Assembly: GCA_047495785.1 (NCBI GenBank)
Contig: JBLDXI010000028.1
Location: 1,302,001-1,366,000 of the forward strand
DNA from: Lepidodermella squamata
Taxonomy: Eukaryota; Gastrotricha
DNA: 64,000 bases
Direction of reading: 5' to 3'
Positions 13,901-24,240 of this stretch are shown piece by piece (the stretch's first letter is position 1; each line of letters begins with the position of its first letter). The notes below the pieces were generated by a model. That model saw only the letters and a list, made by a program, of their open reading frames with translations, searched no databases and was not told the origin of the DNA. Position numbers and translations under genes: made by a program.

Positions 13901-14155
13901 GCGCTGTCGCAACTGCTGCAGGACCCGTACCCGCCCGGGCCAATGGCGCCGGCCGCCGTGCCGCCGCCCATCGTACCGCCGGTGCCGCAAATGAACATGA
14001 TGCTCAACAACCAGAACGGCCAATCAGGCGTGAACGCGGCGAACAACGCGTCGCTGGCGAATCTGCTCGACGTGGCGCCGCCGTCGTCGCTTGGCTCGCT
14101 GGGTGCCGGGCGGAACATCGACCCCTCGATACTCGAGGAATTGTTGCGTGACTGA
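4990..14155 (+). CDS. p160/SRC-family nuclear receptor coactivator (NCOA/taiman-like)
   Basis: Ten exons are inferred: 4990-5064, 5118-5207, 6790-7026, 7246-7684, 8206-8350, 8779-9437, 10530-11207, 11968-12284, 12628-12867 and 13121-14155. They sum to 3915 nt, in frame, giving 1304 aa. p160 proteins bind ligand-activated nuclear receptors and recruit CBP/p300. PAS-A covers about residues 26-134: SDVSST, AIDGFVIII, FVSDNVTEVLRYPP, SLYSFLAVDSHFE and FNCRMSVKP all parallel vertebrate SRCs. PAS-B covers about 229-325, with VWKVYRFKFSD and FVQTEFSLVRSPSNNQPQ. The rest is Pro/Gln/Gly-rich and disordered, with poly-Q near 687-703 and 13721-13756 (nt). LXXLL-type motifs are LEQLL (about 706), LSQLL (about 1222), LANLL (about 1272) and LEELL (about 1298). 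The acceptor at 7246 is weak and was chosen because it restores ENIQISVHVQQP. No bHLH was found, so the start at 4990 may not be the true N-terminus. Confidence 0.85.
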
Positions 14156-15842
14156 TCAATATTATAGGTGGAACTCTTAAATTTAGCCTAAATTTAGCCG
14201 CTTGTACTTCTAATACTAAAATAAATGATCATCGTTTAGAGCAAACACATTTCAAACGTTTCTTGAGGCGTAGAGTGCCCAAAATTTCGGCAATTTTTTC
14301 AACAAGCTACGCCAAAGATTATCTGGTTGGACGCTTGTAAAAATTTGTTAATTTTGTGTACGCCTGCTCTCATGTGGCGTTAGCCGGGCATGTGAATATT
14401 TTTATATTCTTGAATCACTTATGAAACAGTCACCTCTCTTGCTATAAATAGAAATATGAATATATATCTATGAAATTTATGGTTCTTCGCTGTTTGTTTG
14501 ACAAGGCGAATTTTTTCTTTTGGCGGGCCGAAATGATTAACTCCTAAACTTTAATACCTGGCCGATAATTATTTGCAGTATTTTTTTGATGAGAAAAAAA
14601 TATACCTATTAATCTGAAAATACTTCCTCTTCGCTAAAAAATAGACACTCGCACACTGAATGAAACGTGTAAATTTTCGCTGCTATTATTATATATTTTT
14701 CTATTGAAAGAAACTATAATATTTTTCCCGAATGATGAAAAGAATTACAGACAAAAGAACTGGTTGAAAGACTCGCTAATTTTACCAATTTCTTGCCGGG
14801 TTTTTTTGCCGCAGCCCGGAGCAGCGCCTATTTTCTCATGAAAATTTGATAATAATATGTTAAAAAACATCAATCAGTTATATATGAATACGGGTCATTT
14901 TCGAAACTCCCTATTTTTCCTCCCTGCTACTCGTATATCTCTCACTCAAATCGAAAAAAGAAATAGAATCAATTTGTCCTCTCTCTATCTCGATGACCAG
15001 CTGCGGTCTGCCCGGTTTTGTCTTGTTGTTATTTTTGAGCGCGTGTATGTGTTACTTTCTCCGAACCAGACGTTATTAAATCATTTAGTGGTCATTCGGC
15101 TCTTTTTGCTACGGTTTTTTCTCGATAACACAAAAACACAACTTGATCGGTTTTCTGCTTTTTCGCTCGAAGGCCCGTGCTTTACGCAAAACTTGATATA
15201 TCGTGTAAAAGTTTAATTGACGACGGTGAGCTCTCTGCTGGTTGTTTTTTTCAAATAATATAGTAGAAAAAAGTTAAATCAGCTGTCGAAAAAAATCGAA
15301 TCTGGTTCCCTTTCGTGACTTTTGTTGCAACTTATTTTTGTGTATGGAAAAAACCTGTTTTTCTAGGATTTCTCGGTATCAAATTTAAAGGCGTAAATTC
15401 TTAATTCATGTCATACCTTGCTAAAAAAAACCAATATAATGTACATCATTTCGCCCTCCTCTCTCATTTCAATTATAACGATGATAAGAGCTGTGTACTG
15501 AATGCCTGTGATGTTGTCAACCAGTGTGCTTGTCTATACTTAAAATAGAGACGATGAGGGAAATGCGTATGCTCGACTGTACCCATTGAACTTGGGCCGA
15601 ATTGATTTTTTACACACTCACACACTTGTTGTAGGCAGAAGTAATGATGAGCGCGCGAGTTTCATTTTCGGACAGAAACAGCTGAACAGATAAGATGATG
15701 ATGATACGCATACTTACACGAATTTAAATATAAATTTATGCTATTAAATTAAATGTTATCACAAAGGCTCTATTTACTGAATCAGTTATGATTTCGTTAT
15801 GTGACATAATATTGGAACGTTTTCAATTAATGTGAGTGTAAA
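14156..15842. other. 3' flank of the p160 gene
   Basis: AT-rich sequence without a supported gene. An AATAAA signal lies close to the stop at about 14219-14224. The remainder may be long 3' UTR or intergenic DNA. Confidence 0.5.
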
Positions 15843-15896
15843 TATTTTGAATAAAAATCATGAATGACTCAAAAAATAACTGCTTTATTATCCATA
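15843..15896 (-). repeat. Duplicated SARDH 3'-end segment (distal copy)
   Basis: About 54 bp nearly identical to 20041-20094, which lies just past the SARDH stop and carries its likely poly(A) signal (AATAAA read on the minus strand). Only two mismatches are seen over the shared TATTTTGAATAAAAATCATG-type core. After the repeat this copy has an extra segment with an imperfect hairpin (CGCTGAGTT...AACTCAGCG, about 15916-15946) before the two copies share GAATTAATTC again. It therefore looks like a partial duplication of the SARDH 3' end, interrupted by a small insertion. Confidence 0.7.
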
Positions 15897-16139
15897 AGGT
15901 CCATAATATATACGTCGCTGAGTTGAGCGGACCGAACTCAGCGAAGTATAATATATAAAGAATTAATTCGTATGCCGACAACTGAGATCACGACATCTCA
16001 GATCCGACTACTGATAACGAAAAACCGAGACTAAATCAATTATAATTTCTTTAAATCGGTTAACTGAGACCCCAACAACCGAGACCAATTAATTAATAAA
16101 TTTAATTATTTTTAGGGTGCCAACTTTCATACATAAATA

Positions 16140-16648
16140 CAGTAGACTTTTGTTATAACGAACCTGTGATATAACGAACTTTTGATATAACGAACCAAAT
16201 TTGCTGGCTCGTTCCGAAATAGGCCTTTTTACATGTAAACAACTTTTGATATAACGAACTTCTTATAACGAACTTTTCTCTATAACGAACGGTTCCAGAT
16301 GGCTCGTCACGCTGATGACTCATGTTATTTACCTTATTTATAACGAACCTATGATGCCAGCCTTTGCAGATGAAGGAAAAACTTAGCATAATCGCGAAAG
16401 TCGACGTCGAAAAATGGAAAAATAGAAAACAATCCGCAGCTTTCTTATTAGTAAAAACATTGATGATTCAATGTTTAATGACATCGAGACAACCGCTTTA
16501 TTGAGTTCTCATTCTCGCCAAACTAGCATACTAGACTATTTTGAGTCAAATTGCGAATAAGAGTTTTGACATTTGTTGTAGCGAACTTTCTTTATAACGA
16601 ACCTTTTTGGCTGGCACGGTGGTGGTTCGTTATAACAAAAGTCCACTG
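16140..16648. mobile_element. pogo/Tigger-like non-autonomous DNA transposon (MITE)
   Basis: The 509-bp element has 25-bp terminal inverted repeats (CAGTAGACTTTTGTTATAAC at the left; the right is its complement with one mismatch) and is flanked by TA on each side, the target site used by the Tc1/mariner/pogo superfamily. CAGT-start ends with GTTATAACGAAC are typical of pogo/Tigger elements. The ATAACGAAC word recurs many times inside the left third. No transposase ORF remains. The 15-mer CAACTTTCATACATA occurs both just before (16121) and just after (16664) the element. Confidence 0.75.
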
Positions 16649-16969
16649 TATGTATGAAATTTTCAACTTTCATACATATTTTTTTTCCATTAAATTCAAG
16701 CTGAAAACATTAGAGAAATGCCAGATGACTAGGTTTCGGTTTATCAACGTGACATCAACGTGGACAAAGCCAGCGATTCTAAGCATAAGTCCTAGTTTTA
16801 CCATCTTCTGGCCATGCCAGATAGGGTAACTGAGCCAACATCTAGCCGTTTATTCATTTTAAATGTAATTTAAAGCGCGCTAAAGGATAGCTGAAGCAAA
16901 ATGATAGCCTCTTGTCAAAGTCTGAGCCAGAAGAATTGCGTACCTGTCAAGATTATCCTCCGATTTATT

Positions 16970-17345
16970 CAACTGGCCATGCCTAAATTTGCCTTTCGGT
17001 GCTCAAACCGCCCCGGCCTATTGGAACCGTCTGCTCACGTCAGTTCTGCATGACTGGTTTACTGGGCCGCATCGTCGCCACTTATTTCGACAATATCCTG
17101 GTTTTCAGCCCGAATAAAGAACAACATTTTCATGACCGTGCTTAAGCGCATGCGTAAATGAACTTGAAAATTAAGAGTTCAAAATGTCAGCTTTTTAGTC
17201 GCTCCATCAACTATCTTGGCCACACTATTAGCCAGGATGGTTTATCTATTTTCGGGACCACGTTTCGAAGGTCCAGCATTTTCCCGTCCCTACGACGGTT
17301 AGCGAACTCGAGCTTTTACCTCGTTTGCCGGATATTATCGGCCAG
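16970..17345 (+). pseudogene. Ty3/gypsy-type reverse transcriptase fossil
   Basis: Translation in shifting frames gives recognisable RT fragments in the right order: LPFGAQTAPAYWNRLL, then FDNILVFSPNKEQHFHDR, then LKIKSSKCQLFSRSINYLGH followed by TISQDGL. These match the RT palm and thumb regions of Ty3/gypsy LTR elements. The catalytic YxDD motif is degraded (FDN) and there are at least two frameshifts or stops, so it is dead. No LTRs were found nearby. Confidence 0.75.
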
Positions 17346-17467
17346 TCTGAAACTTTCGTGAGAACATAAAAAAGATGAGAACCATTTATATCCAATCTTT
17401 TGTTTCAATTTGCGTCTATCACAAGGGTTTCTAATTTATACCGTAAAAGAAATCAGGCATTTCACAA

Positions 17468-18190
17468 TCAGCGCACTATAGCTCCTTCTGGCTCTGGCGA
17501 AAGTGACGGTAGCAAAGGTCCGTTGCGGGGACTAAAATGATCCCGAATGAAGTTTTCCATGACCATCGCAAGCACCATTCGGCTCTGCATAATCGTAGTC
17601 CCTTCACCTCCAACCAAAACGCCCAAGAGTTCACCACGACAACTTGCAACAACGCCACCAGAAATTCCGTTGTCGCTATGAGCGGTTAGAGATATCTCAG
17701 CACCAACATAAGAACTGCCGGAAACGATTCCGTGAGTGAAGCTGAGACAGGCATTTGGTGATAAGCCTTTGCATCCCAAGATGTAAACGTCGTCGCCTAT
17801 ACCGCACGACCCTCCAACCAAGTTCGCCGGAACTTCAAGTAACGCCATACCAGCAACCGGTTTCAAGATTGACAAGTCTGGAGCAATAGAAAACTTTTCT
17901 AAAACCAAATCAACTTTTTCTCCGGTTGGATATTCGGCGAAAAACTTGGTTGGGCGAGAACTAGGATCGTTAAGATTTATCGGATTGTTGATATGTCCGG
18001 CAGAAATGACAATTTCGTGATCACGGTAAAGGCGAAAGCCAGTTGCATAACTAACTACAGCGCCATTATATTCACAAACAATGCGGAAAACGTGTGGTCT
18101 TAGTTTATGATACACAGCACGGCGGTGTCCCTGCAATGCTTCCACCACAGCCTGTGTTTCAACAGAAGTTTTGCCACTAATAGAAGTCAT
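17468..18190 (-). CDS. Trypsin-fold serine protease-like protein, intronless, no signal peptide
   Basis: A single 240-aa ORF starting MTSISGKTSVETQAVVEALQ. It carries a plausible chymotrypsin-fold catalytic triad in order and spacing: H66 (VISAGH), D105 (APDLSIL) and S177 (DNGISGG). The surrounding strands (ATGFRLYRDHEIVISAGH; GDDVYILGCKG; GGVVASCRGELLGVLVGG) fit an HtrA/trypsin-like peptidase domain filling most of the chain. There is no signal peptide, propeptide, transmembrane segment or PDZ domain, so the product should be intracellular. No introns are seen, unlike the other protein-coding genes in the window. It lies among transposon relics and repeats. Its specificity is unknown. It could be a recent retrocopy, a horizontally acquired gene or a lineage-specific family member; the sequence alone does not decide. 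Confidence 0.72.
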   Translation of the reverse strand: MTSISGKTSVETQAVVEALQGHRRAVYHKLRPHVFRIVCEYNGAVVSYATGFRLYRDHEIVISAGHINNPINLNDPSSRPTKFFAEYPTGEKVDLVLEKFSIAPDLSILKPVAGMALLEVPANLVGGSCGIGDDVYILGCKGLSPNACLSFTHGIVSGSSYVGAEISLTAHSDNGISGGVVASCRGELLGVLVGGEGTTIMQSRMVLAMVMENFIRDHFSPRNGPLLPSLSPEPEGAIVR

Positions 18191-18510
18191 TTTAAAACAG
18201 TTAAAGTCTATGAGTAAAAACCGTAATATAGTTAATCAATTAATTTTCTTTGCATACAATCCAGGAAAAATAGAAAATATAGATATATTGAAGAACTCTA
18301 TAGATTGACCGATAACCAAGTTGAATAATAAACATGAGGATTGATATTTCATCAATGGGCGTGCCCAAGCTAGTTACCCTGTTAGAGAAGATAATATTCA
18401 ATGCCCAAAAACCTGCATCATTTTATATATCCACACGAGCACCAGATGTTGATCGCTTGACGATTTAAAAATGTTTGCTGAGTATCAGGCATAGACATAA
18501 TTCAGTAGAG

Positions 18511-18674
18511 ATCGCCCACTCGCGTGAAAAAGGGTGTACGCCATGGGCGCCAGATGGTCGGCTGATTCATCAGAGGCTTGGAGGCCAAGTAAACAAAATA
18601 TTCGATTCTTTGTTGTTGGTTCCGATCGCATTCTAGAATGAATTTAATTTTTGTTGATGGTTCCAGATAGGTGA
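18511..18674 (+). repeat. 164-bp inverted repeat, left arm
   Basis: By eye identical to the reverse complement of 19090-19253 across its full length, starting ATCGCCCACTCGCGTG. The arms are separated by a 415-bp spacer of unrelated AT-rich sequence. Confidence 0.88.
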
Positions 18675-19089
18675 CATCCAACCTATTTTCTGCAATTTTT
18701 TAAAGGAAACGAGAGCATAATTTACATTTGTGTCTTTTTGAGATTCAGGTTTGGACTCTTTCCAACCACAACATGTGCATGTGGCGCACGTGCTGTCAAC
18801 AAAGGTTCTGAATTGAATCCTCCACCAAGTCCAGATTTTTATAATGGATGAATTTGATTTTCAAAATTTTCTAGAAAATCGATAAAAATTCATACAAGTT
18901 CGCTCCAAGTATCAAATTGTAGAGCTTGATCTGGTCTACACGGACCACTGAAAAACAGCTTTAATTTCGATTCAATTAGAGGTGTAAATATATTTTTATT
19001 GCATCAGCGAAATTCAATTTCTTTAATTTCAGTGGTTCATATATTGCTCCTATAGTTTTGGAAAAATAACCAGCGTGTTCCTTGTGATT

Positions 19090-19253
19090 TCACCTATCTG
19101 GAACCATCAACAAAAATTAAATTCATTCTAGAATGCGATCGGAACCAACAACAAAGAATCGAATATTTTGTTTACTTGGCCTCCAAGCCTCTGATGAATC
19201 AGCCGACCATCTGGCGCCCATGGCGTACACCCTTTTTCACGCGAGTGGGCGAT
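19090..19253 (-). repeat. 164-bp inverted repeat, right arm
   Basis: Reverse complement of 18511-18674. The match stops abruptly at both ends. A separate small element with its own 16-bp terminal inverted repeats starts one base beyond the outer end. Confidence 0.88.
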
Positions 19254-19254
19254 C

Positions 19255-19413
19255 CATAGAGCTAGTTTTAATTGTTCAAGAATAATGAGTGATCGAAAAT
19301 CACCTGATTTGTTTACTTTTCCAACCACTCGATGCTGATTCATCACAACATCTCTATGGGCTTTGTCCATGCTTTGTCAGGAGTAGGACCTCTATCTTAA
19401 AACTAGCTCTATG
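19255..19413. repeat. 159-bp element with 16-bp terminal inverted repeats
   Basis: The ends are CATAGAGCTAGTTTTA (19255-19270) and its exact complement TAAAACTAGCTCTATG (19398-19413). There is no coding capacity. It is MITE-like, but no clear target-site duplication was seen. Confidence 0.55.
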
Positions 19414-20040
19414 TTTTTACCCAATCGATTAGACGTGTTTACACAAGCCAAAAATTCACTTCTTTGCACAACATGAACAAACACGTTACACTTGGCCCGT
19501 TTTCACCCAAAAGATCATCTGTTAACCCCGTTATTTATTCGAAAAATGGGTCCAAAGGTCACTCGCAAAACATGTGCCAAGTTTAGGCCTCTTTTACATA
19601 ATTTATAGAAAATCAAGGTGAGCTCATAAATTGATGAAAAATACAGGTAGCCGCGGGATACTGATATGAAGCCCCAGGATTTTACCTAGAATTTTCAGAG
19701 TTCACCTTGATTTTTGAAAAAATTCTGAAAATCGGCCTCGTTTGTCGACCTTAATACATTAGTGAGTAATCAATCGATCCAGGCAGCATTGCTGCCGGGA
19801 AATTCGAGTTTTTTTAGGAAATTTTCGGGGAATTTTGAAATTTACTGGGGGAAGCGGTAAATTTAAGATTTGCTGCCGGGAAATTCTGTAGATCCTGTAC
19901 GCGTGCCTCAATTAATTGAATATTGCGACATTGAATCTTTTGAAAAATTCAATTGAATAATTAAATAATTATAATTATGTTCGCTAATTTTACTATTTGC
20001 CAATCAGAATTCAGAATTAATTGAAAGTTTTAAGTGTATA

Positions 20041-20094
20041 TATTTTGAATAAAAATCATGAATGACTCAAAAAATAACTGTTTTATTGTCCATA
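20041..20094 (-). terminator. SARDH 3' UTR / poly(A) signal region, duplicated at 15843-15896
   Basis: On the minus strand AATAAA occurs at about 20082-20087, roughly 70 bp past the SARDH stop, so this is the likely cleavage and polyadenylation region of that gene. A near-identical copy lies 4.2 kb further downstream. Confidence 0.6.
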
Positions 20095-20157
20095 TAATAA
20101 TATATATAGAATTAATTCTCAGGCAGAAAAAGCAAAACAAAAATCAGTTTAATTAAT

Positions 20158-23100
20158 TCAGTTGTAAATTCCGCGAACTCGCTTGTTGTCAGCGTCGAAA
20201 AACGGCTTCAGCTGAGGCACGGCAGGAACACGCTGGCCCGGGTAAATTTCCAACTCGTATTTCGCATTCAAGCACCAGTCAGGCGATGCGAGGCCGGCTC
20301 CGTTACGGACGTAACCCGCAGCTAGGAAACGCTTAGTTGACGGCGAGTACGCAGCGCGGCGGGTGTGGCCGACATGTTTCCCTAAATTCGTACTCAAAAT
20401 CAAGCAAAAAACGAGGAAATAATGACAAACCATCACGGAAAATCGGTTCGTGACCGTGCAGAGAAATTTCGGCCGGGACGCTTTCGTGCAACGCGAATTG
20501 AACAAGACGACGCTTGAGGCCGTCTTTCTTCTGTTTTTCCAACGCCGCTCGGCCTAAAAAGTCCTTTTTGGTCGCCAATTTAGCCGTAAAAGCGAGCCCG
20601 GCTTCGAGAGGGGTGTCATCAAGCGAGATATCTTCACCCCAATGCTTGATTCCCTTCTCCATACTGAGCATATCGACAGCTCGGAAACTGCGGAAAAAAT
20701 TCAATAAAATATGGAAAAAGATTAAAAAATAATTTACCCGACTTCTCGAACTCCTAAATCGCGGCCTGCAGATAGAATTTTCTCGTGAACCGCAGGCAAG
20801 GAACTCATTGGCATGTGAATTTCCCAGCCCAACTCGCCGACATAGCTAACGCGCAACATTCGCGTCAAATGACCCCCGATTTTCACCAATCTATGAGTCA
20901 AATACGGAAATTCAACGTCGCCCAATTTGCCACGGTCATCGACGACTTTTTCCAGAACGCGTCGGCTATTCGGGCCCTGGACGCTAAGAATGCCCATGTG
21001 AGGCGTGTAGTCGATTAACCAAGCCTTGAACTTGCCGTCGTGTAAGCGGTCTTGAATCCACGAGTAGGACAATTGAATGGTAGTGCCCGAAGCAGCGATG
21101 TAATACGCTTCTGGATCGGCGAAATTCGGCTGCATTGGCAGACAGTGAGCCGGCTGAACGCGGCAAACCGTCAAGTCATTCACAATTTTGCCTTGTCTGA
21201 GGAAGCAATTCAGATTAAATTCAATAAAATCAACTTTTAAACACTTACTCATTTAGAATACAGCTGTAAATAACTTTTTCATTGCCGTCTTTATCCTTTG
21301 GCTGCGAGACATCAGCTGAAAAAATGTAGTCAGCAGCTTTGGTAGCATCAGGCCCGTAAAGATAGAATTGCCCGAAATAGGACATGTTTATCACACCAAC
21401 ACTTTCACGGCAAGCTTTCATTTCAGCTTCAATCTATAGAAAAAAATCTTTGAAAAATTTGGGAAATAGCTAGTTTTTTCACAAACCCATTTAAAGCTGG
21501 GTGGAGGGTGTTTCCATGTGTAATCAAGTCTCAGACGGTCCCAGTACGAGCTTTCATTCGCCGGGTTACCATACGCAGCGTAGTAATCGTACGCTGGTAC
21601 CTTAGCCGGGCCAAGATCTGGCGTGAAAAAAGCCGGCCTTTCATACCCGCCACGTTGTTGAAAAACAGCCCCGGCGGCTAATTGGCGATCGTAAATCGAA
21701 TCAAACGCGACATTTCTTCCGGCTAGCGACTCATCAAACGGCCATTTCAAGCTATATTTGCTGTAAAACATAATTAAATTTTAGATAAGAAGCCCGATAT
21801 TCAGCAAGTTTTCAACCTTGCGAGAACTTCATGGCAACGTTCTCGAATGAAACCAGGGTGATTTGTTAGCCATTTTGGATGGCGACGGATGTCGTATTTA
21901 TATAAATCGTAATCAGGCCGGCCGTTGATTATCCACTTAGCAACTTGCTCACCGACACCCCCTGATAACATCATACCAGAGGAAGAGAGGCCGCAAGCAA
22001 CCCAAAGGCCTCGAACATCGATTGTCTCACCAAGAACTGGCCTGCTATCAACCGTGAAAGATTCTAATACCTGATAATAAGAAAAGGCTGGGATAGCATA
22101 TAATAATGTTACCTGGACCGCAAATCGTGGTCTTGATGCCAACTTTCTCGACAATAGGCACACGGCGAATTGCACCTTTCATTGTCACGTCAAAGGTATC
22201 GTAGTTGAAACCGAAGAGGGAAAAGCTGAAATCGTGATGTTGGACCTCATCCCACATTTCAGGATTGGCTGCATAAGAACAGCGATTATCAACTTCAGTA
22301 AGCTATCAAAGATCAAACCTTCATAGCCGCCGATAATCAAGTCTTCGCCAACAGAGCGAATGTAGAAGCTTGAATCTTGATCGCGGACGTTCGGTAAATC
22401 TCGATGAGCTCCTGGAACTTTCTCAGTTTGGATGTAAGCGTGCTTTATCGGCATCAGCGGAACGGTGCTTCCAGCTAGCTTAGCGATGTAAGACGACCAC
22501 AGACCACCGCAATTTACGACAGTTCGAGTATTGATCCTTCCGAAATTCGTGACAACACCCGTTACACGTTTGGCTCCATACTCGTCAATAATAGTCTCAA
22601 CGGAATTGACACGGCAGTCAGTAACAATTTTTCCGCCGTTTTTCGTAGCAACTTTCGCCATTGCTTGGCAATAACCGGCTGGGTCGATGTTACCATCATT
22701 AGGACTGAAAACAGCTCCTTGCAGGTCACCGACGTCCATAATTGGGTACATCTTTTTCACATCAGATGGCATCAGCAGATCAGCTTTCACTCCCATACTC
22801 GTGGCGAATGAGGCCATCTTTAAATATTCGATCCAGCGATCGGCTTTGCTTGCAACAAACATGGAACCACATTCGATGTAACCAGTCTCAAGGCCATGTT
22901 CGTTTTTCAGCTCATACATCAGCTCGCGGGTGCGCTGTGACAACTTGGTCTCGGATTCGCTGCCACGAAGGAGCCATTGAATCCCAGCGGCATGCCAGCT
23001 AGACCCTGAAGTTAGCTTGTCTCTTTCCAACAAGACAACACGCTTTGCGCCATGTTTGACAAGATGATATAGCACAGAAAGACCGATGGCTCCACCGCCG

Positions 23101-23276
23101 ATAATCACGACATCACTTTCGGCGGGCACATTACCAGATGCGAATGTATCCTTTGAGCCGTTGGAAAAACTGGAAAATACTACTTATGATAGGAACTGGC
23201 ATAAGCATCGGTATTACCGTCTAGACGGAAGTCTCCAAGCTCGCTGCTGTTTAAGGAAACATCGTAAAATCTTCAT
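20158..23276 (-). CDS. SARDH: Sarcosine dehydrogenase, mitochondrial
   Basis: Nine exons were joined by hand: 23218-23276, 22319-23169, 22113-22268, 21817-22063, 21487-21760, 21249-21433, 20738-21196, 20431-20687 and 20158-20381. The total is 2712 nt, giving 903 aa (vertebrate SARDH is about 918). The enzyme oxidises sarcosine to glycine, passing one-carbon units to tetrahydrofolate and electrons to ETF in the mitochondrial matrix. The first exon supplies a basic presequence (MKILRCFLKQQRAWRLPSRR). The FAD-binding VVIIGGGAIG and the WHAAG motif, whose His (about residue 79) holds FAD covalently in this family, are intact. Signatures MPIKHAYIQTEKVPG, LPNVRDQDSS and CGPESFT favour SARDH over dimethylglycine dehydrogenase. 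The C-terminal half is the GCV_T folate-binding domain (SYVGELGWEIHMP; DDTPLEAGLAF), ending NKRVRGIYN. The exon 4 acceptor was set at 22063 because it restores GPESFT. Confidence 0.93.
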
Positions 23277-24089
23277 TCTGCAAATCTAAAAAAAGTAGCC
23301 GCTGAGGATTGGATAAAATAATAAAATAGTGAATAGTGATGGGATTAATCATGAACCAGACAGATTTATTGGAAGGTTTTCATCGACGTCTGACCGAGTG
23401 TATTGAGGTTTCAGGACCCGAATGAAATAGGTGTGGCAGCGATCCGTCGTACCCTGGATCCTGGTCAGGCGAGGCCACACCGACCGGCAGTCAGCTGACC
23501 TACTGAAAGTAGCGCCAAAACAAGCAAGGTTAGAAAATACGCTTTCAATTTTTATTAGTAGTACGTAATATGAATGCGAATTTGTTTTGTACGTGATAAA
23601 TAAAGTGATATTATCGCCGCATTTTCAGACGACCTCGACGTGGTGGGTCGGGCGAAATCGGCGGTTACAGGATCCAGGTCCTTGCTTACTTGACTCAGGC
23701 GACATACCCTGAAGTACAGGCATGAACTGGTGATGCGAGGCGCGTAAAATGTAGACCACCTGAAAATGAAATAGGCGTGGAAGAAGTGGAGCAATCATTT
23801 GTCTCGTGCAGATTTTTACGAAATTCGGCGTCAGCAGCATTCTGACCAGCAATCGTTGAACCAATCGCTGAACGCTCGTTCATTTTCGTTTGATCAAAAA
23901 TGTTGGCATGTTTCAAGCCACGCTTCTCACTCTTATTGTACAGCAGCCCAACCGGCAAACGCGGCGCAAGGCTTCAACCTAAAATCAAGGGCATCTTACC
24001 TAGATACCGTACTTCTGTTTCCTTCGTTGAATTTTTCCCATAGAGCCAAAGATCTAACCCTAGTTAAAAAACCACAACGCGTTGGCTTG

Positions 24090-24240
24090 CGATGGCTATG
24101 CATCGGCGATGTATAGTGGATGTATAGCTTAGCGCGTTTACATGCATAGTCGTTGCGTTGTCGATGCGCGCGCATGTGTAGCCGATGCGTTGGAAACCGA
24201 TGCGTCGCCATTGTGAGTTATTCAATTGCCGATGTGTCGA
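24090..24240. repeat. Cluster of degenerate GATG/GCATAG words (copy 1)
   Basis: Dense imperfect repeats of words such as CTATGCATCGGCGATGTATA and GCATAGTCG. The same vocabulary recurs near 26200-26440. Confidence 0.4.

Noticed and set aside
13552-14118. 188-aa minus-strand ORF with poly-Cys
   Set aside because: It is the antisense shadow of the CAG-rich final exon of the p160 gene; poly-Cys comes from complementing CAG repeats.
14857-15216. 119-aa plus-strand ORF downstream of the p160 gene
   Set aside because: No recognisable domain, low-complexity AT-rich context and no sign of splicing; probably chance.
19128-19370. 80-aa minus-strand ORF over the 164-bp repeat
   Set aside because: It spans the junction of two repeat units and resembles nothing I know; treated as chance ORF within repeats.
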